A model generated the notes under the pieces. That model saw only the letters and a list, made by a program, of their open reading frames with translations. It had not been told where the DNA came from and did not search any database. A DNA stretch of 64,000 nt. Source: Ruminococcus sp. OA3 (GTDB lineage Bacteria > Bacillota > Clostridia > Lachnospirales > Lachnospiraceae). Location: positions 1,550,001-1,614,000 of the forward strand of contig NZ_JAKNTO010000001.1 of assembly GCF_022440845.1 (NCBI RefSeq), read 5' to 3'. Position numbers and translations under genes: made by a program. Below, in pieces: positions 16,440-25,609 of the stretch. Position 1 is the stretch's first letter; every line of letters starts with the position of its first letter.

Positions 16440-16625
16440 AAAGTTCCTGTTTTAGGATTAATAGGGAAATTGGTGAAAATCCAATGCGATCCCGTCACTG
16501 TGAAAAAAGGGTCGACTTCATTACCACTGGATGATTATATAATATCCGGGAAGGGAAGTAGACAATGCTTTTAAGCCAGGAGACCTGCTTTTATGTGAAA
16601 TGCAATACCTACGGTGTATAGGTGT
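16440..16625 (+). ncRNA. Cobalamin riboswitch
   Basis: The leader contains the class hallmarks in order: GGGAAATTGGTGAAAATCC at 16464-16482, the CCCGTCACTGTGA core at 16491-16503, and the B12 box AGCCAGGAGACCTGC at 16574-16588. Distances fit the cobalamin aptamer. The ends given are approximate. An intrinsic terminator follows at 16658, giving an on/off expression platform. The first gene downstream is a LysR regulator at 16907, followed by a nickel/peptide-family importer. Vitamin B12 surplus should thus reduce transcription into that set, unless the possible internal promoter near 16810 dominates. Confidence 0.92.
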
Positions 16626-16657
16626 GAGCGAAGCGAATGTAAATTGATTACGTCCTT

Positions 16658-16684
16658 ATGCGCACTTATTGTGCGCATTTTTTT
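16658..16684 (+). terminator. Terminator of the cobalamin riboswitch
   Basis: Perfect 8-bp stem ATGCGCAC/GTGCGCAT (16658-16665 with 16671-16678), 5-base loop, T-run to 16684. Confidence 0.9.
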
Positions 16685-16906
16685 ATTATATGGGATACTT
16701 TGTTCTACATATAACAAAGCGCTTTGCGGGAACATACTGCGGCGGAAAATTTTTTTCCGTTTCTTAACCCCTGAGGGGGGATCGCACTGCAGACACCGGG
16801 AGAAAGGTATATAATAACCTTCCTCCCTTAATTATTTTGTTTTTATCCTGAAGACAGTGTCAGTAAATTTAACATTGGTTAAAGAGTGTAAATAACAGGG
16901 GGATAT
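16685..16906 (+). promoter_or_regulatory. Intergenic stretch between riboswitch terminator and LysR gene
   Basis: No gene seen. It holds a perfect 12-bp palindrome CAAAGCGCTTTG (16715-16726), which could be a regulator site. It also holds a TATAAT (16810-16815) with only a weak -35 candidate, which might serve as a LysR-gene promoter independent of the riboswitch. Confidence 0.35.
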
Positions 16907-17821
16907 ATGGATATCAAGCAGTTGCAGTATTTTGTGACAAGTGTTGATCTGGGAAGTTTTCATGCAGCAGCCGAGGCACTGATCACCACACAACCGAATG
17001 TCAGCAAGGTTATGAAAGCACTGGAAGAGGAAATGGGGATGACACTGCTCGCCCGTAACAGAAGCGGGGTTACCCTGACGAAAGAAGGAGAGCAGGTCTA
17101 CAGGTATGCTCTGAGCACGCTGAAGAATTTTGAAATGCTTAATGCTCTTAAAGGAGAAAAAGAAGAAAGTCTGATTGTATGCTGCACTCCAAGCAATAAT
17201 CTGTCAACACTTCTTGCGGAATTTTACGGGCTGAAATCATATAGAAAACCACATCTGGATCTTCGGGAAGGTGATTTTGAGGATATAGTGGCATGGGTGC
17301 ACAGGAGAAGTACAGAGCTGGGCTTTACTTATATATCCAGAAGAAACCAGCTGGTATTTGAGGGCAGGCTTAAAACAAAAGGACTGGGGTTTCATGAACT
17401 GGCGAGAACTTCTATTTATTTGTTCTGCAGCGAAAAAAATCCCCTGTTTGACAGACGCTATGTTTCAGAAAAGGATTTAGAGGCTGTAAAGCTGATTCAG
17501 AGAAGAGAAGAAATCCATTCCCTGTCCAACCATTTAGGAGTGTTGAACGGAGATGGTTTGAGCAGATCCGGCAGACAGGAGATTGCCTATACGAACAGTG
17601 ATCATTTCCTTATACAGATGTTGAAAAATACTGATTACTGTTCGGTCGACAGCAGTTTTCTGAAAGATAAGTATAAAGAGTATCATATCAAGGCGATTCC
17701 TGTCAGAGGGAGTGAAAACAGTGTTTCGTTTGGATATATCAAACGAATCAAAGATTCTCTGACGGAGATAGCAGACGAATTTATCAGATATCTGGAAGAA
17801 CAGATCAGAGAGGAGAGATAA
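16907..17821 (+). CDS. LysR family transcriptional regulator
   Basis: A 304-residue regulator with the N-terminal helix-turn-helix MDIKQLQYFVTSVDLGSFHAA (cited in part) to about residue 60, including TTQPNVSKVMKALEEEMG, and a divergent effector domain. The ligand domain is not the standard LysR-substrate pattern. It shares SFGYIKR and SLSNHLG with the LysR gene at 24526, so the two are paralogues flanking the importer/MATE block. ATG 16907 follows GGGGGATAT. It precedes the importer by 39 bases and so probably controls it in response to the transported substrate; the cobalamin riboswitch lies upstream. Confidence 0.9.
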   Translation: MDIKQLQYFVTSVDLGSFHAAAEALITTQPNVSKVMKALEEEMGMTLLARNRSGVTLTKEGEQVYRYALSTLKNFEMLNALKGEKEESLIVCCTPSNNLSTLLAEFYGLKSYRKPHLDLREGDFEDIVAWVHRRSTELGFTYISRRNQLVFEGRLKTKGLGFHELARTSIYLFCSEKNPLFDRRYVSEKDLEAVKLIQRREEIHSLSNHLGVLNGDGLSRSGRQEIAYTNSDHFLIQMLKNTDYCSVDSSFLKDKYKEYHIKAIPVRGSENSVSFGYIKRIKDSLTEIADEFIRYLEEQIREER

Positions 17822-17822
17822 C

Positions 17823-17864
17823 ATGATGACAAAAGACAACCTGCGGGAGGATAAGAGACTGTGA
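17823..17864 (+). CDS. Possible 13-codon leader peptide coupled to the importer permease
   Basis: ATG at 17823, directly after the LysR stop, opens 13 codons (MMTKDNLREDKRL) whose TGA overlaps the GTG start of the permease (GTGA). It has no clear ribosome site of its own. It may only be chance, but the exact stop/start overlap would allow translational coupling. Confidence 0.25.
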   Translation: MMTKDNLREDKRL

Positions 17865-18799
17865 ATAAGAAACAACTGGGAAGAAGATTGCTACAGATTT
17901 TAGTTGTGCTGTTTGGCATCAGTTTTTTTACGTTTGGACTGACGTATCTTTCCCCAGGAGATCCGGCCGAAATTATGCTGACGGAGTGTGGAAATGTGCC
18001 GACTCCGGAACTTCTTGAACAGACACGGGCAGAACTGGGACTGGATAAACCATTTCTTATTCAGTATGGAAACTGGCTGAAGGGAGTTTTGACCGGCGAT
18101 ATGGGTACTTCCTATTCGATGAAAGTCCCGGTCGTAGAGAAACTGACTTCCTGTTTCTGGCCTACTTTGGAACTGGCATTGGCTTCACTGGTCATCATGT
18201 TAGTTGTGTCTGTTCCTTTGGGGATTGTGTCGGCTGTATATCAGAATCGATGGCCGGATTATCTGGTTCGGGGGCTGACTTTCATGGGGGTTTCAATTCC
18301 GAGCTTCTGGGTGGGGCTGATTCTGCTGAGTGTTTTTGGCGTTACACTCCGATGGGTTACCGTATCCGGCGGCAGCACTGATTTTAAATCATTGATCCTT
18401 CCGGCGGTAACGCTGGCATTTTCCATGTCGGCAAAGTATACGCGGCAGGTACGCATTGCGGTATTGGAAGAGCTTCGCCAGGACTATGTAACAGGAGCTC
18501 GAATGAGAGGCATCAGGGAAAGTACGATTCTCTGGAAACATGTGCTGCCGAATTCCATGCTTCCGCTGGTTACGCTTCTGGGTATTTCTCTGGGTAGTCT
18601 GCTCGGGGGTACTGCGGTTGTCGAAATCATCTATAACTGGCCGGGATTGGGAAGTATGGCGGTCAAAGCAATCTCCTGCCGGGATTACCCACTGGTACAG
18701 GGATATGTGCTGTGGATTGCACTGTTATATATGGGGATCAATCTGCTTGTGGATCTTTCCTATAACCGCCTGGATCCCAGACTGAAGGAGGAAAGATAA
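17861..18799 (+). CDS. ABC transporter permease, nickel/peptide family (NikB/DppB-like)
   Basis: A 312-residue membrane protein of the BPD_transp_1 family, first permease of a Dpp/Opp/Nik-type importer. It starts with a helix ending SFFTFGLTYLSPGDPAE, the family opening, and carries the conserved EAA-like loop YVTGARMRGI and WKHVLPNSMLPLVT. The start is GTG 17861 with GGGAGG 10 bases upstream. Its stop is one base before the GTG of the next permease. The five importer genes form one operon. The transported substrate may be nickel, cobalt, a metal chelate or a peptide; the riboswitch upstream favours cobalt. Confidence 0.92.
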   Translation: MNKKQLGRRLLQILVVLFGISFFTFGLTYLSPGDPAEIMLTECGNVPTPELLEQTRAELGLDKPFLIQYGNWLKGVLTGDMGTSYSMKVPVVEKLTSCFWPTLELALASLVIMLVVSVPLGIVSAVYQNRWPDYLVRGLTFMGVSIPSFWVGLILLSVFGVTLRWVTVSGGSTDFKSLILPAVTLAFSMSAKYTRQVRIAVLEELRQDYVTGARMRGIRESTILWKHVLPNSMLPLVTLLGISLGSLLGGTAVVEIIYNWPGLGSMAVKAISCRDYPLVQGYVLWIALLYMGINLLVDLSYNRLDPRLKEER

Positions 18800-18800
18800 A

Positions 18801-19625
18801 GTGAAGGTACTGAATTTTTTAAAATCGCATAAACAGTTTACGATATTCTCCATCCTGGCACTGATTATTGTAGGTGTGGCGGTACTGGCTCCGCTGATCT
18901 CACCGCATGATCCGTATCATGCGGTGATGTCCGATTCTTTAAAAGCTCCAGGCGGCACTTACATGTGCGGGACAGATAAGCTGGGAAGAGATGTATTGTC
19001 CAGGGTGATCTATGGAACAAGGTCATCGCTGACGATGACGCTGATCCTGGTGGCAGTGATTCTGGTGACGGGTACGGCTCTCGGCGTTATTGCCGGGTAT
19101 TTTGGCGGTGCTGTCGATGCCGTTATCATGCGGCTGGCAGATATGATGATTTCCTTTCCCGGGCTGGTGCTGGCGATTGCAATAGCCGGTCTTCTTGGAC
19201 CCAATATGGTAAATGCGGTGATCGCCATAGCAGCTGTGAGCTGGACGAAGTATGCGAGACTGGCGAGGAGCATGGTACTGAAGATTAAAAGTAATCTGTA
19301 TATGGAAGCGGCTGTCGTAACCGGAACCAGTACAAAAAACATAATCTTAAAACATGTACTTCCGAATATGATTACGACGATGATTGTGACTGCCGCAACG
19401 GATATTGGTACGATGATGCTGGAACTGGCGGCGCTGTCTTTTCTGGGTTTTGGAGCTCAGGCACCGACCCCGGAATGGGGGCTGATGCTGAACGAGGGGA
19501 GAACTTACATAAGTAAGGCACCGTGGCTTATGATCTATCCCGGTATTGCAATTGTCATTGTGGTGGTCGTCTTTAATATGCTGGGCGACAGTATCCGGGA
19601 TATCCTGGATCCAAAACAGGAATAG
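18801..19625 (+). CDS. ABC transporter permease, nickel/peptide family (NikC/DppC-like)
   Basis: A 274-residue partner permease. It has the DppC-type N-terminal LISPHDPY, the CGTDKLGRDVLSRVIYGTR motif and the EAA-like VVTGTSTKNIILKHVLPN loop (about residues 165-185). GTG 18801 follows GGAGGAAAG at the end of the previous gene, so translation is coupled. It ends 72 bases before the binding-protein gene. Confidence 0.93.
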   Translation: MKVLNFLKSHKQFTIFSILALIIVGVAVLAPLISPHDPYHAVMSDSLKAPGGTYMCGTDKLGRDVLSRVIYGTRSSLTMTLILVAVILVTGTALGVIAGYFGGAVDAVIMRLADMMISFPGLVLAIAIAGLLGPNMVNAVIAIAAVSWTKYARLARSMVLKIKSNLYMEAAVVTGTSTKNIILKHVLPNMITTMIVTAATDIGTMMLELAALSFLGFGAQAPTPEWGLMLNEGRTYISKAPWLMIYPGIAIVIVVVVFNMLGDSIRDILDPKQE

Positions 19626-19697
19626 GGCAGATTCAAATCCGCACTGGCGGTTTAGAATAAGAATAAATGTTAAGTGAGAAAAGAGAGGAAAAAATCT

Positions 19698-21299
19698 ATG
19701 TGTAAGTGGATGAAAAAAACAATAGGTCTGGCGCTTGTGTCTGTGATGAGCATATCACTGCTGGCAGGATGCCAGAAATCAGAGAGCACCGAAGAAGGAG
19801 CTGCAGAAAGTCAGGAGAACTCTGCACAGACTGCCGCGGGCGGGGAGGTTACCATCGGTGTGACAAGCTTTGCTGATACGCTGGAGCCGACGGAACAGTA
19901 TTTCAGCTGGGTGGTTACGCGCTATGGGGTAGGAGAAACGCTGGCCAAATTTGATGAAGAAGGTGAAATCGTGCCGTGTCTGGCAGAAGAGTGGTCGGTG
20001 AGTGAAGATCAGCTCACCTGGACATTTAAGATCAGAGAGGGTGTAAAATTCTCCAATGGCAATGATATGACACCCGAGGCCGTTAAGGCTTCACTTGAGC
20101 GTACATTTGAATTGAGTGACAGGGCGGCTACGTTCTTCGATCCGGAATCTATTGAAGTTGACGGGCAGAATCTGCTGATAAAGACAAAGGACCCGGTAGC
20201 TGTAGTACCGGGAAGTCTTGCAGATCCGCTGTTTTTGATCGTAGATACTTCTGCTGACACCGATTCTTTTGCAATGAGCGGACCAATCTGTACGGGACCG
20301 TATGCCGTGGAGAGCTTCAGCCCGACAGATTCCTGTGTTGTCGTTAAAAATGAGTATTACTGGGACGGCGAAGTTCCGCTTGACAGAGTAACATTAAAAT
20401 GTATTGATGATCAGACGACACGCTCCATGGCTCTGCAGACGGGGGAAATTGATATTGCATATAATCTGAAGACTGAGAATATCGCTGACTTTGAAGGAGA
20501 TGACAATATCAAGATTCAGGAACTGCAGTCACTGCGTTCCACGTATGCATTTATGAATCAGAACGGTGTGCTGGGGGATATCAGGCTCCGCCAGGCGATC
20601 ATCCGCGGCCTTGATAAAGAGACATACTGCAGTACGCTGCTCGAAGGCGGTTCGACTCCGGGAAAAGCGCCGGTTCCGCCTACACTGGACTTTGGATTTG
20701 ATGAACTGAAAGATGAGAATGCATACGATCCGGAAGGAGCAAAAGCACTTCTTGAAGAAGCCGGGTATAAGGACATTGACGGTGACGGTTTTGTGGAGAC
20801 ACCGGAAGGTGAACCGCTGGACCTGAACTTTGTAATCTATACAAGCCGTGAAGAACTGAACGTTTATGCGCAGGCAGCACAGGCGAGTCTGAAAGATATC
20901 GGTATTAAAGTAACGCTGAATACGGTGAGCTATGAGACTCTGCTGGATATGAGGGATTCCGGGGATTTTGACATGCTGATCTGGAATGTACTGGTAGCAA
21001 ATACGGGGGATCCTGAAAAATATCTGCGTGAGAACTGGTACAGCACATCCTCATCCAACCAGACTGGATATCATAACCCGGAAGTAGACAGCTTACTGGA
21101 TCAGCTGGCGGCGGAATTCGATGAAAATGCAAGAAAGGATCTGACGGTTCAGATTCAGCAGCTGATCATGGACGACGCGCCTACGGTGTTCTTTGGATAT
21201 GAGACGACGTATCTGTTTTCGAATAGCAGAGTTACCGGCGTTACCATGTATCCGATGGATTATTACTGGCTGACGAAGGATATCGCGCTGGCAGAATAA
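19698..21299 (+). CDS. ABC transporter substrate-binding lipoprotein, family 5 (NikA/DppA/OppA-like)
   Basis: A 533-residue SBP_bac_5 binding protein. I place the start at ATG 19698, which has AGAGAGGA 9 bases upstream and gives a short lysine-bearing signal MCKWMKKTIG; the GTG at 19674 is less likely. The lipobox is LLAGC. Family motifs are visible: VPCLAEEWSVSEDQLTWTF, GVKFSNG and GPYAVESFSPTD. The order of parts resembles NikA and related metal or peptide binders, but no nickel-site residues can be assigned by eye. It is the specificity subunit of the importer behind the cobalamin riboswitch. Confidence 0.9.
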   Translation: MCKWMKKTIGLALVSVMSISLLAGCQKSESTEEGAAESQENSAQTAAGGEVTIGVTSFADTLEPTEQYFSWVVTRYGVGETLAKFDEEGEIVPCLAEEWSVSEDQLTWTFKIREGVKFSNGNDMTPEAVKASLERTFELSDRAATFFDPESIEVDGQNLLIKTKDPVAVVPGSLADPLFLIVDTSADTDSFAMSGPICTGPYAVESFSPTDSCVVVKNEYYWDGEVPLDRVTLKCIDDQTTRSMALQTGEIDIAYNLKTENIADFEGDDNIKIQELQSLRSTYAFMNQNGVLGDIRLRQAIIRGLDKETYCSTLLEGGSTPGKAPVPPTLDFGFDELKDENAYDPEGAKALLEEAGYKDIDGDGFVETPEGEPLDLNFVIYTSREELNVYAQAAQASLKDIGIKVTLNTVSYETLLDMRDSGDFDMLIWNVLVANTGDPEKYLRENWYSTSSSNQTGYHNPEVDSLLDQLAAEFDENARKDLTVQIQQLIMDDAPTVFFGYETTYLFSNSRVTGVTMYPMDYYWLTKDIALAE

Positions 21300-21310
21300 A
21301 GGAGCATAAT

Positions 21311-22099
21311 ATGCTGGAAATAAAAGATCTAACAGTACAGTATGGACAACAGGAACCTACAATGGAACATTTCAACCTCTCGATGAAAAAAGGAGAGATT
21401 ATCAGCGTTGTGGGAGAAAGCGGAAGCGGGAAGACGACAGTGATCCGCGCTGTACTTGGAGCTCTGCCCGGTGCGGGCAGAGTCACGGAAGGAAATATTT
21501 TTTTTCAGGGAGAATCCATGTTGTCAAAATCCAAAGATGAATGGCAGAAGATCCGCGGGACTAAGATATCCATGATATTTCAGGACTGCGGGGGGACGCT
21601 GAACCCGATACGGAAGATCGGCAGTCAGTATGTGGAGTACATATGCACCCACAGCAGGATGTCAAAGACTGAGGCGTGGGGTAAGGCAGTTGAAATGTTG
21701 AATAAGATGCGGCTTCCAGACGGAGAGAATATCATGAAAAGCTATCCCCATCAATTGAGCGGGGGCATGCGGCAGAGAGTGGGGATTGCCATGGCGATGA
21801 CATTTGAGCCGCAGCTTTTACTGGCTGATGAACCTACCAGTGCGCTGGATGTGACAACTCAGGCACAGATTGTTCGTCAGATGATGGAACTTCGGGATAC
21901 ATTTGGAACCGGTATTATCATCGTCACTCATAATCTGGGTGTGGCATCTTATATGGCAGATCAGCTGATTGTGATGCAGTATGGGAAAGTAGTTGACAGC
22001 GGAACGAGAGAAGAAGTCATCAGATATCCTTCCAGTGAATATACCAGGAATCTGCTGAAGGCTGTCCCTGAAATGGGAGGTGAGCGTTTTGTTTCGTGA
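21311..22099 (+). CDS. ABC transporter ATP-binding protein (NikD/DppD-like)
   Basis: A 262-residue ATPase subunit with Walker A GESGSGKTT, signature LSGGMRQRVGIAMAM, Walker B LLLADEPTSALD and switch histidine in IIVTHNLG. It lacks the C-terminal oligopeptide extension that its partner has, as is usual for NikD. ATG 21311 follows AAAGGAG. Its 3' end overlaps the start of the next ATPase gene. Confidence 0.93.
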   Translation: MLEIKDLTVQYGQQEPTMEHFNLSMKKGEIISVVGESGSGKTTVIRAVLGALPGAGRVTEGNIFFQGESMLSKSKDEWQKIRGTKISMIFQDCGGTLNPIRKIGSQYVEYICTHSRMSKTEAWGKAVEMLNKMRLPDGENIMKSYPHQLSGGMRQRVGIAMAMTFEPQLLLADEPTSALDVTTQAQIVRQMMELRDTFGTGIIIVTHNLGVASYMADQLIVMQYGKVVDSGTREEVIRYPSSEYTRNLLKAVPEMGGERFVS

Positions 22100-23078
22100 T
22101 TCAGATATTGTGCTGCAGGCAAACCATATCACAAAAGTGTATCCTGCTTCAGGAAAACGCAGTCTGACAGCCTGTAATGATATCAGTCTGAATGTCTATA
22201 AGGGAAAGACGCTTGGAATCGTTGGAGAAAGCGGATGCGGTAAATCTACGTTTGTGCGTATGCTGATGCAGCTGGAAAACCCGACCAGGGGGGAAATCCT
22301 TTATCATGGAAAAGATCTGCTTGGTGTCTCAGGACCGGAGAAAAGAAATAACAGACGCCATATGCAAATGGTTTACCAGGATCCGCTGGCTTCTTTTGAT
22401 CCAAAGATGAAGATCATAGATATCCTGACAGAACCTCTGCTGAACTTTGGAATGCTGAAAAAGGCTGATAAAGCAGTTAAGGCAAAAGAGCTTTTGAAGA
22501 TGGTGGATTTATCAGAAGAATTTCTGTACCGTTATCCGCATAATATGAGCGGAGGACAGCGGCAGCGCGTCAGCATTGCACGCGCACTGTCGCTGGAACC
22601 GGAGATACTCGTATGTGATGAGGCGACTTCCGCGCTCGATGTATCAATTCAGAAGAACGTCATAGAACTGTTGGTGCGTCTGCAGAAAGAAAAAAATATC
22701 AGTATTGTTTTTATCTGCCATGATATTGCCCTGGTTCAATCTTTTGCTCATCAGCTGGCGGTGATGTATCTGGGAAATATTGTAGAGGTAATACCGGGAG
22801 AAGAGGTTGCGCAATATGCCTGTCACCCTTATACACAGGCACTGCTGGGAGCACTGTTTTCCATTCATATGGAGCCTGGAACGAAGATCGAGAGTATCGA
22901 AGGAGAGGTTCCAAGTCCGTTGGAGGTGCCGTCGGGGTGCCCCTTCCAGGACCGATGCAATTATTGTACGGAAGAGTGCAGGAGCCAGAAGCCAGAGCTG
23001 AAAAAGATTTCGGAAGGACATCTGGCAGCATGCCGCATGGCGGCGGATTGGCAACGCAGAGAGGCTGCGGCTGTATGA
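22089..23078 (+). CDS. ABC transporter ATP-binding protein with oligopeptide C-terminal domain (NikE/DppF-like)
   Basis: A 329-residue second ATPase. Walker A GESGCGKST, signature MSGGQRQRVSIARALS, Walker B ILVCDEATSALD (Ala in place of Pro after DE). The C-terminal oligo_HPY domain has Cys-rich CPFQDRCNYCTEEC, a putative cluster or metal site common in Dpp/Opp ATPases. I favour TTG 22089, which has GGGAGG 8 bases upstream; GTG 22080 overlaps that site. It is the last gene of the importer, with a hairpin following. Confidence 0.92.
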   Translation: MFRDSDIVLQANHITKVYPASGKRSLTACNDISLNVYKGKTLGIVGESGCGKSTFVRMLMQLENPTRGEILYHGKDLLGVSGPEKRNNRRHMQMVYQDPLASFDPKMKIIDILTEPLLNFGMLKKADKAVKAKELLKMVDLSEEFLYRYPHNMSGGQRQRVSIARALSLEPEILVCDEATSALDVSIQKNVIELLVRLQKEKNISIVFICHDIALVQSFAHQLAVMYLGNIVEVIPGEEVAQYACHPYTQALLGALFSIHMEPGTKIESIEGEVPSPLEVPSGCPFQDRCNYCTEECRSQKPELKKISEGHLAACRMAADWQRREAAAV

Positions 23079-23098
23079 GAGAGCAAAAAAGAAATATG

Positions 23099-23129
23099 GG
23101 CAGGAGAATGTTTTTACATTCTTCCTGCC
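23099..23129 (+). terminator. Hairpin terminator after the importer operon
   Basis: About 12 bp of stem with one bulge (GGCAGGAGAATG with CATTCTTCCTGCC) and a T-containing tail. It separates the importer from the MATE gene. Confidence 0.7.
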
Positions 23130-23182
23130 GTTCTTTGCGTAGATGAGATGTGTAACAAAATGATTTAAGGAGAAGAAATAAT

Positions 23183-24535
23183 ATGAATAAATGTATCCGG
23201 CAGATGACAGAAGGAAGTATCGCTGGGAGTGTTGCCGCATTTGCGCTGCCGGTCATGGCAACAAATCTGTTTCAGCAGCTTTATAATACTGTAGATGTCG
23301 CGGTGGTCGGACAGTATGCAGGAACCAAAGCTCTGGCGGCGGTCGGATCGGCAGGTCAGCTTGCGGCTTTTCTGATTTACTTTTTCATCGGTCTGTCAAT
23401 TGGCGCGGGTGTTGTCATTTCTCATTCAATCGGAAAGAGGGATCGGCATAGAGTGGAAGTGCAGGTCCATACGGCAATTGCACTGGCAGTACTGGCCGGG
23501 ATCGTTTTGATGGTCGTTGGAGTCTGTGCAGCTCCTTTGCTGTTGGGACTGCTCAACATTCCGGATAGTGTCATGAGGTATGCGGTTCCGTATATTCGGA
23601 TTTACTTTCTTGGCATGATGCCGATGATGTTATTTAATATGGGCAGTTCCATAATGAGAGCGGCCGGGGATTCAAGAACCGGTCTGTACTGTCTTGCAGC
23701 TGGAGGGATAGTCAATGTGATCCTTGACTTTTTGTTTGTTGCAGGCCTTTCATGGGGAGTAAGGGGGGCGGCGCTGGCGACAACGATCGCACAGTCGGTC
23801 AGCGCCGTACTTATCCTTTTGAAGCTGGTTGCTAGTGATGCGGAATACAAGCTGAGTCCGCGCAGAATACGACTGAACCGGGAGGAATGTATCATGATTA
23901 TCCGGATTGGAGTTCCGGCCGGGCTTCAGTCGGTGCTGGTCAGTCTGTCTAATGTCATTGTACAGAGCAGGGTAAATCTTTTTGGGCTTGAGGCTATGGC
24001 GGGGTTTGCGGCATATCTGAAGCTGGAGGGTTTTCTGTATATGCCCATCGAAGCTTTCAGCCTCGCAGTATCCAGTTTTGTGGGACAGAATTATGGCGCA
24101 GGCAACAGAGATCGTGCAGAGAAGGGAACAAAAGTGACGATGTTGCTCAGTGTTGCCGTTACGGTGGTTCTGGGGGGACTTCTTTTGTACTTTGGAAAAG
24201 AGTTGATTGGGATCTTTGACTCCAGCATGGAAGTGGCAGACCACGGGATGCAGATTATGAAGATATTGATACCGTTTTATTCACTTTATGCCGTGAATCA
24301 GACACTGACGGGTACAATGCGCGGAGTGGGGAATTCAGCCGCACCGATGGTAATTTCACTGTTTACCATGTGCGGGCTTCGGGTGGGATGGATCATCCTC
24401 CTGCTGCAGATCGTTTATGATCCTAGAATTATCTATGTGAGCTATCCGTTCACATGGCTTGTCACGACAGCAGCACTTATAATATGCTATAAACATACGA
24501 AAAAAAAGAAATGGGGTGCAGTCATATGCAGTTAA
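23183..24535 (+). CDS. MATE family efflux transporter
   Basis: A 450-residue, 12-helix MATE exporter. It begins with GSVAAFALPVMATNLFQQLYNTVDVAVVG (cited in part), the usual DinF/NorM-like opening, and repeats the half-motif IGVPAGLQSVLVSLSNVIVQS in the second half (about 240-265). MATE proteins export cationic drugs or metabolites using Na+ or H+. ATG 23183 follows AAGGAGAAG. Its end overlaps the following LysR gene by 10 bases, so the two are coupled and the LysR is its likely regulator. Confidence 0.93.
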   Translation: MNKCIRQMTEGSIAGSVAAFALPVMATNLFQQLYNTVDVAVVGQYAGTKALAAVGSAGQLAAFLIYFFIGLSIGAGVVISHSIGKRDRHRVEVQVHTAIALAVLAGIVLMVVGVCAAPLLLGLLNIPDSVMRYAVPYIRIYFLGMMPMMLFNMGSSIMRAAGDSRTGLYCLAAGGIVNVILDFLFVAGLSWGVRGAALATTIAQSVSAVLILLKLVASDAEYKLSPRRIRLNREECIMIIRIGVPAGLQSVLVSLSNVIVQSRVNLFGLEAMAGFAAYLKLEGFLYMPIEAFSLAVSSFVGQNYGAGNRDRAEKGTKVTMLLSVAVTVVLGGLLLYFGKELIGIFDSSMEVADHGMQIMKILIPFYSLYAVNQTLTGTMRGVGNSAAPMVISLFTMCGLRVGWIILLLQIVYDPRIIYVSYPFTWLVTTAALIICYKHTKKKKWGAVICS

Positions 24536-25434
24536 AACAGCTACAGTTTTTTGTAGTCAGCGTAGATATGGGGAGCTTTAAGGCGGCAGCCGATGTTCTG
24601 TATACATCCCAGCCGCATATCAGCAAGACAATCAAAGCATTGGAAGAAGAGCTGAATATGTCCTTGCTGAACCGTCAGGCTACGGGCGTTGTCATGACGG
24701 AAGAGGGACGTAAAGTTTACGAATATGCCAACAGGATCCTGCGCAATGTCGAGATGATCAGTAATCTTCAGGAAGAGAACCAGCTGGAAAAATTTTCGAT
24801 TTCGTCCAACCCCAGCTATAAGCTGACAAAAATTTATGCCAGTTTTTATCAGGAAAAGGAGAACCTCCCGGTCAGGTTCCAGTATCTGGAAGGGACTGTT
24901 GAGGAGGTTATGCAGCATCTTCATAAGCACAGGTCAGAAATTGGGTTTGTGTTTATATCAGAACGGCAGTATTTTGCATTCCAGGAAGTACTTGGGCACA
25001 GGAGACTGGAATTCAGAATGCTGAAAAAAACAGAACCGTATCTGTATGTAGGTCCGCAGCATCCGCTCTACAAGGCGCAGGGTGTGGATGAACAGCAGCT
25101 GAAAGAACTGAAACTTGTGCAGATGCGGGAAGATTTTTTCTCTCTCACAAGTCATCTCGGGCATCTCAAAAATGAACTGGGAGCATATGAAAAACTTCCG
25201 AAGGCTGTTGTTACGGACAGCGACCATGTACTGATGCAGTTTTTGACAAACACTAAGCTTGCAAATATAGGAAGTTCAATGCTCCAGGGGAAATATGAAT
25301 ACAACAATATTCACGGCATTCCGATCACCACGGGGATAGACAGTATATATTTTGGATATATCAAGCGCAGGAGGGATGAATTAAGCCCGATAGCTGAGAC
25401 GTTTATTGAGTATTTAAAGAATATTATACGCTGA
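24526..25434 (+). CDS. LysR family transcriptional regulator, paralogue of the 16.9-kb LysR
   Basis: A 302-residue regulator starting MQLKQLQFFVVSVDMGSFKAA with the helix-turn-helix SQPHISKTIKALEEEL. It parallels the LysR at 16907 along its length, including SLTSHLG, TDSDHVLMQFL and YFGYIKRR near the C-terminus. The start ATG 24526 lies inside the MATE gene end. The effector domain is divergent and the ligand unknown. Confidence 0.9.
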   Translation: MQLKQLQFFVVSVDMGSFKAAADVLYTSQPHISKTIKALEEELNMSLLNRQATGVVMTEEGRKVYEYANRILRNVEMISNLQEENQLEKFSISSNPSYKLTKIYASFYQEKENLPVRFQYLEGTVEEVMQHLHKHRSEIGFVFISERQYFAFQEVLGHRRLEFRMLKKTEPYLYVGPQHPLYKAQGVDEQQLKELKLVQMREDFFSLTSHLGHLKNELGAYEKLPKAVVTDSDHVLMQFLTNTKLANIGSSMLQGKYEYNNIHGIPITTGIDSIYFGYIKRRRDELSPIAETFIEYLKNIIR

Positions 25435-25471
25435 AAACAGAAATATTCATAAATTTTTTAGAATTGTGAAG

Positions 25472-25501
25472 TTGTATCCTGAGGTGAATTGGTGATATAC
25501 T
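25472..25501 (+). promoter_or_regulatory. Candidate promoter of citrate synthase gene
   Basis: TTGTAT (25472-25477), 18 bases, TATACT (25496-25501), about 108 bases before the start codon. An imperfect inverted repeat (AGATGTCTGCC with GCCGACGTCT) lies in the leader at about 25509-25541. Confidence 0.45.
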
Positions 25502-25609
25502 ATTGAGAAGATGTCTGCCTGAAAAAGATAGCCGACGTCTGATACGTATTCAGAAAAAGAAAGAATGTGGGGGGAACTAAAAAACGGAATTATTGAAAGG
25601 GGTATGACT

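Noticed and set aside
16614-16814. Small ORF between riboswitch and LysR gene
   Set aside because: It overlaps the end of the riboswitch and its terminator, and its sequence resembles no protein.
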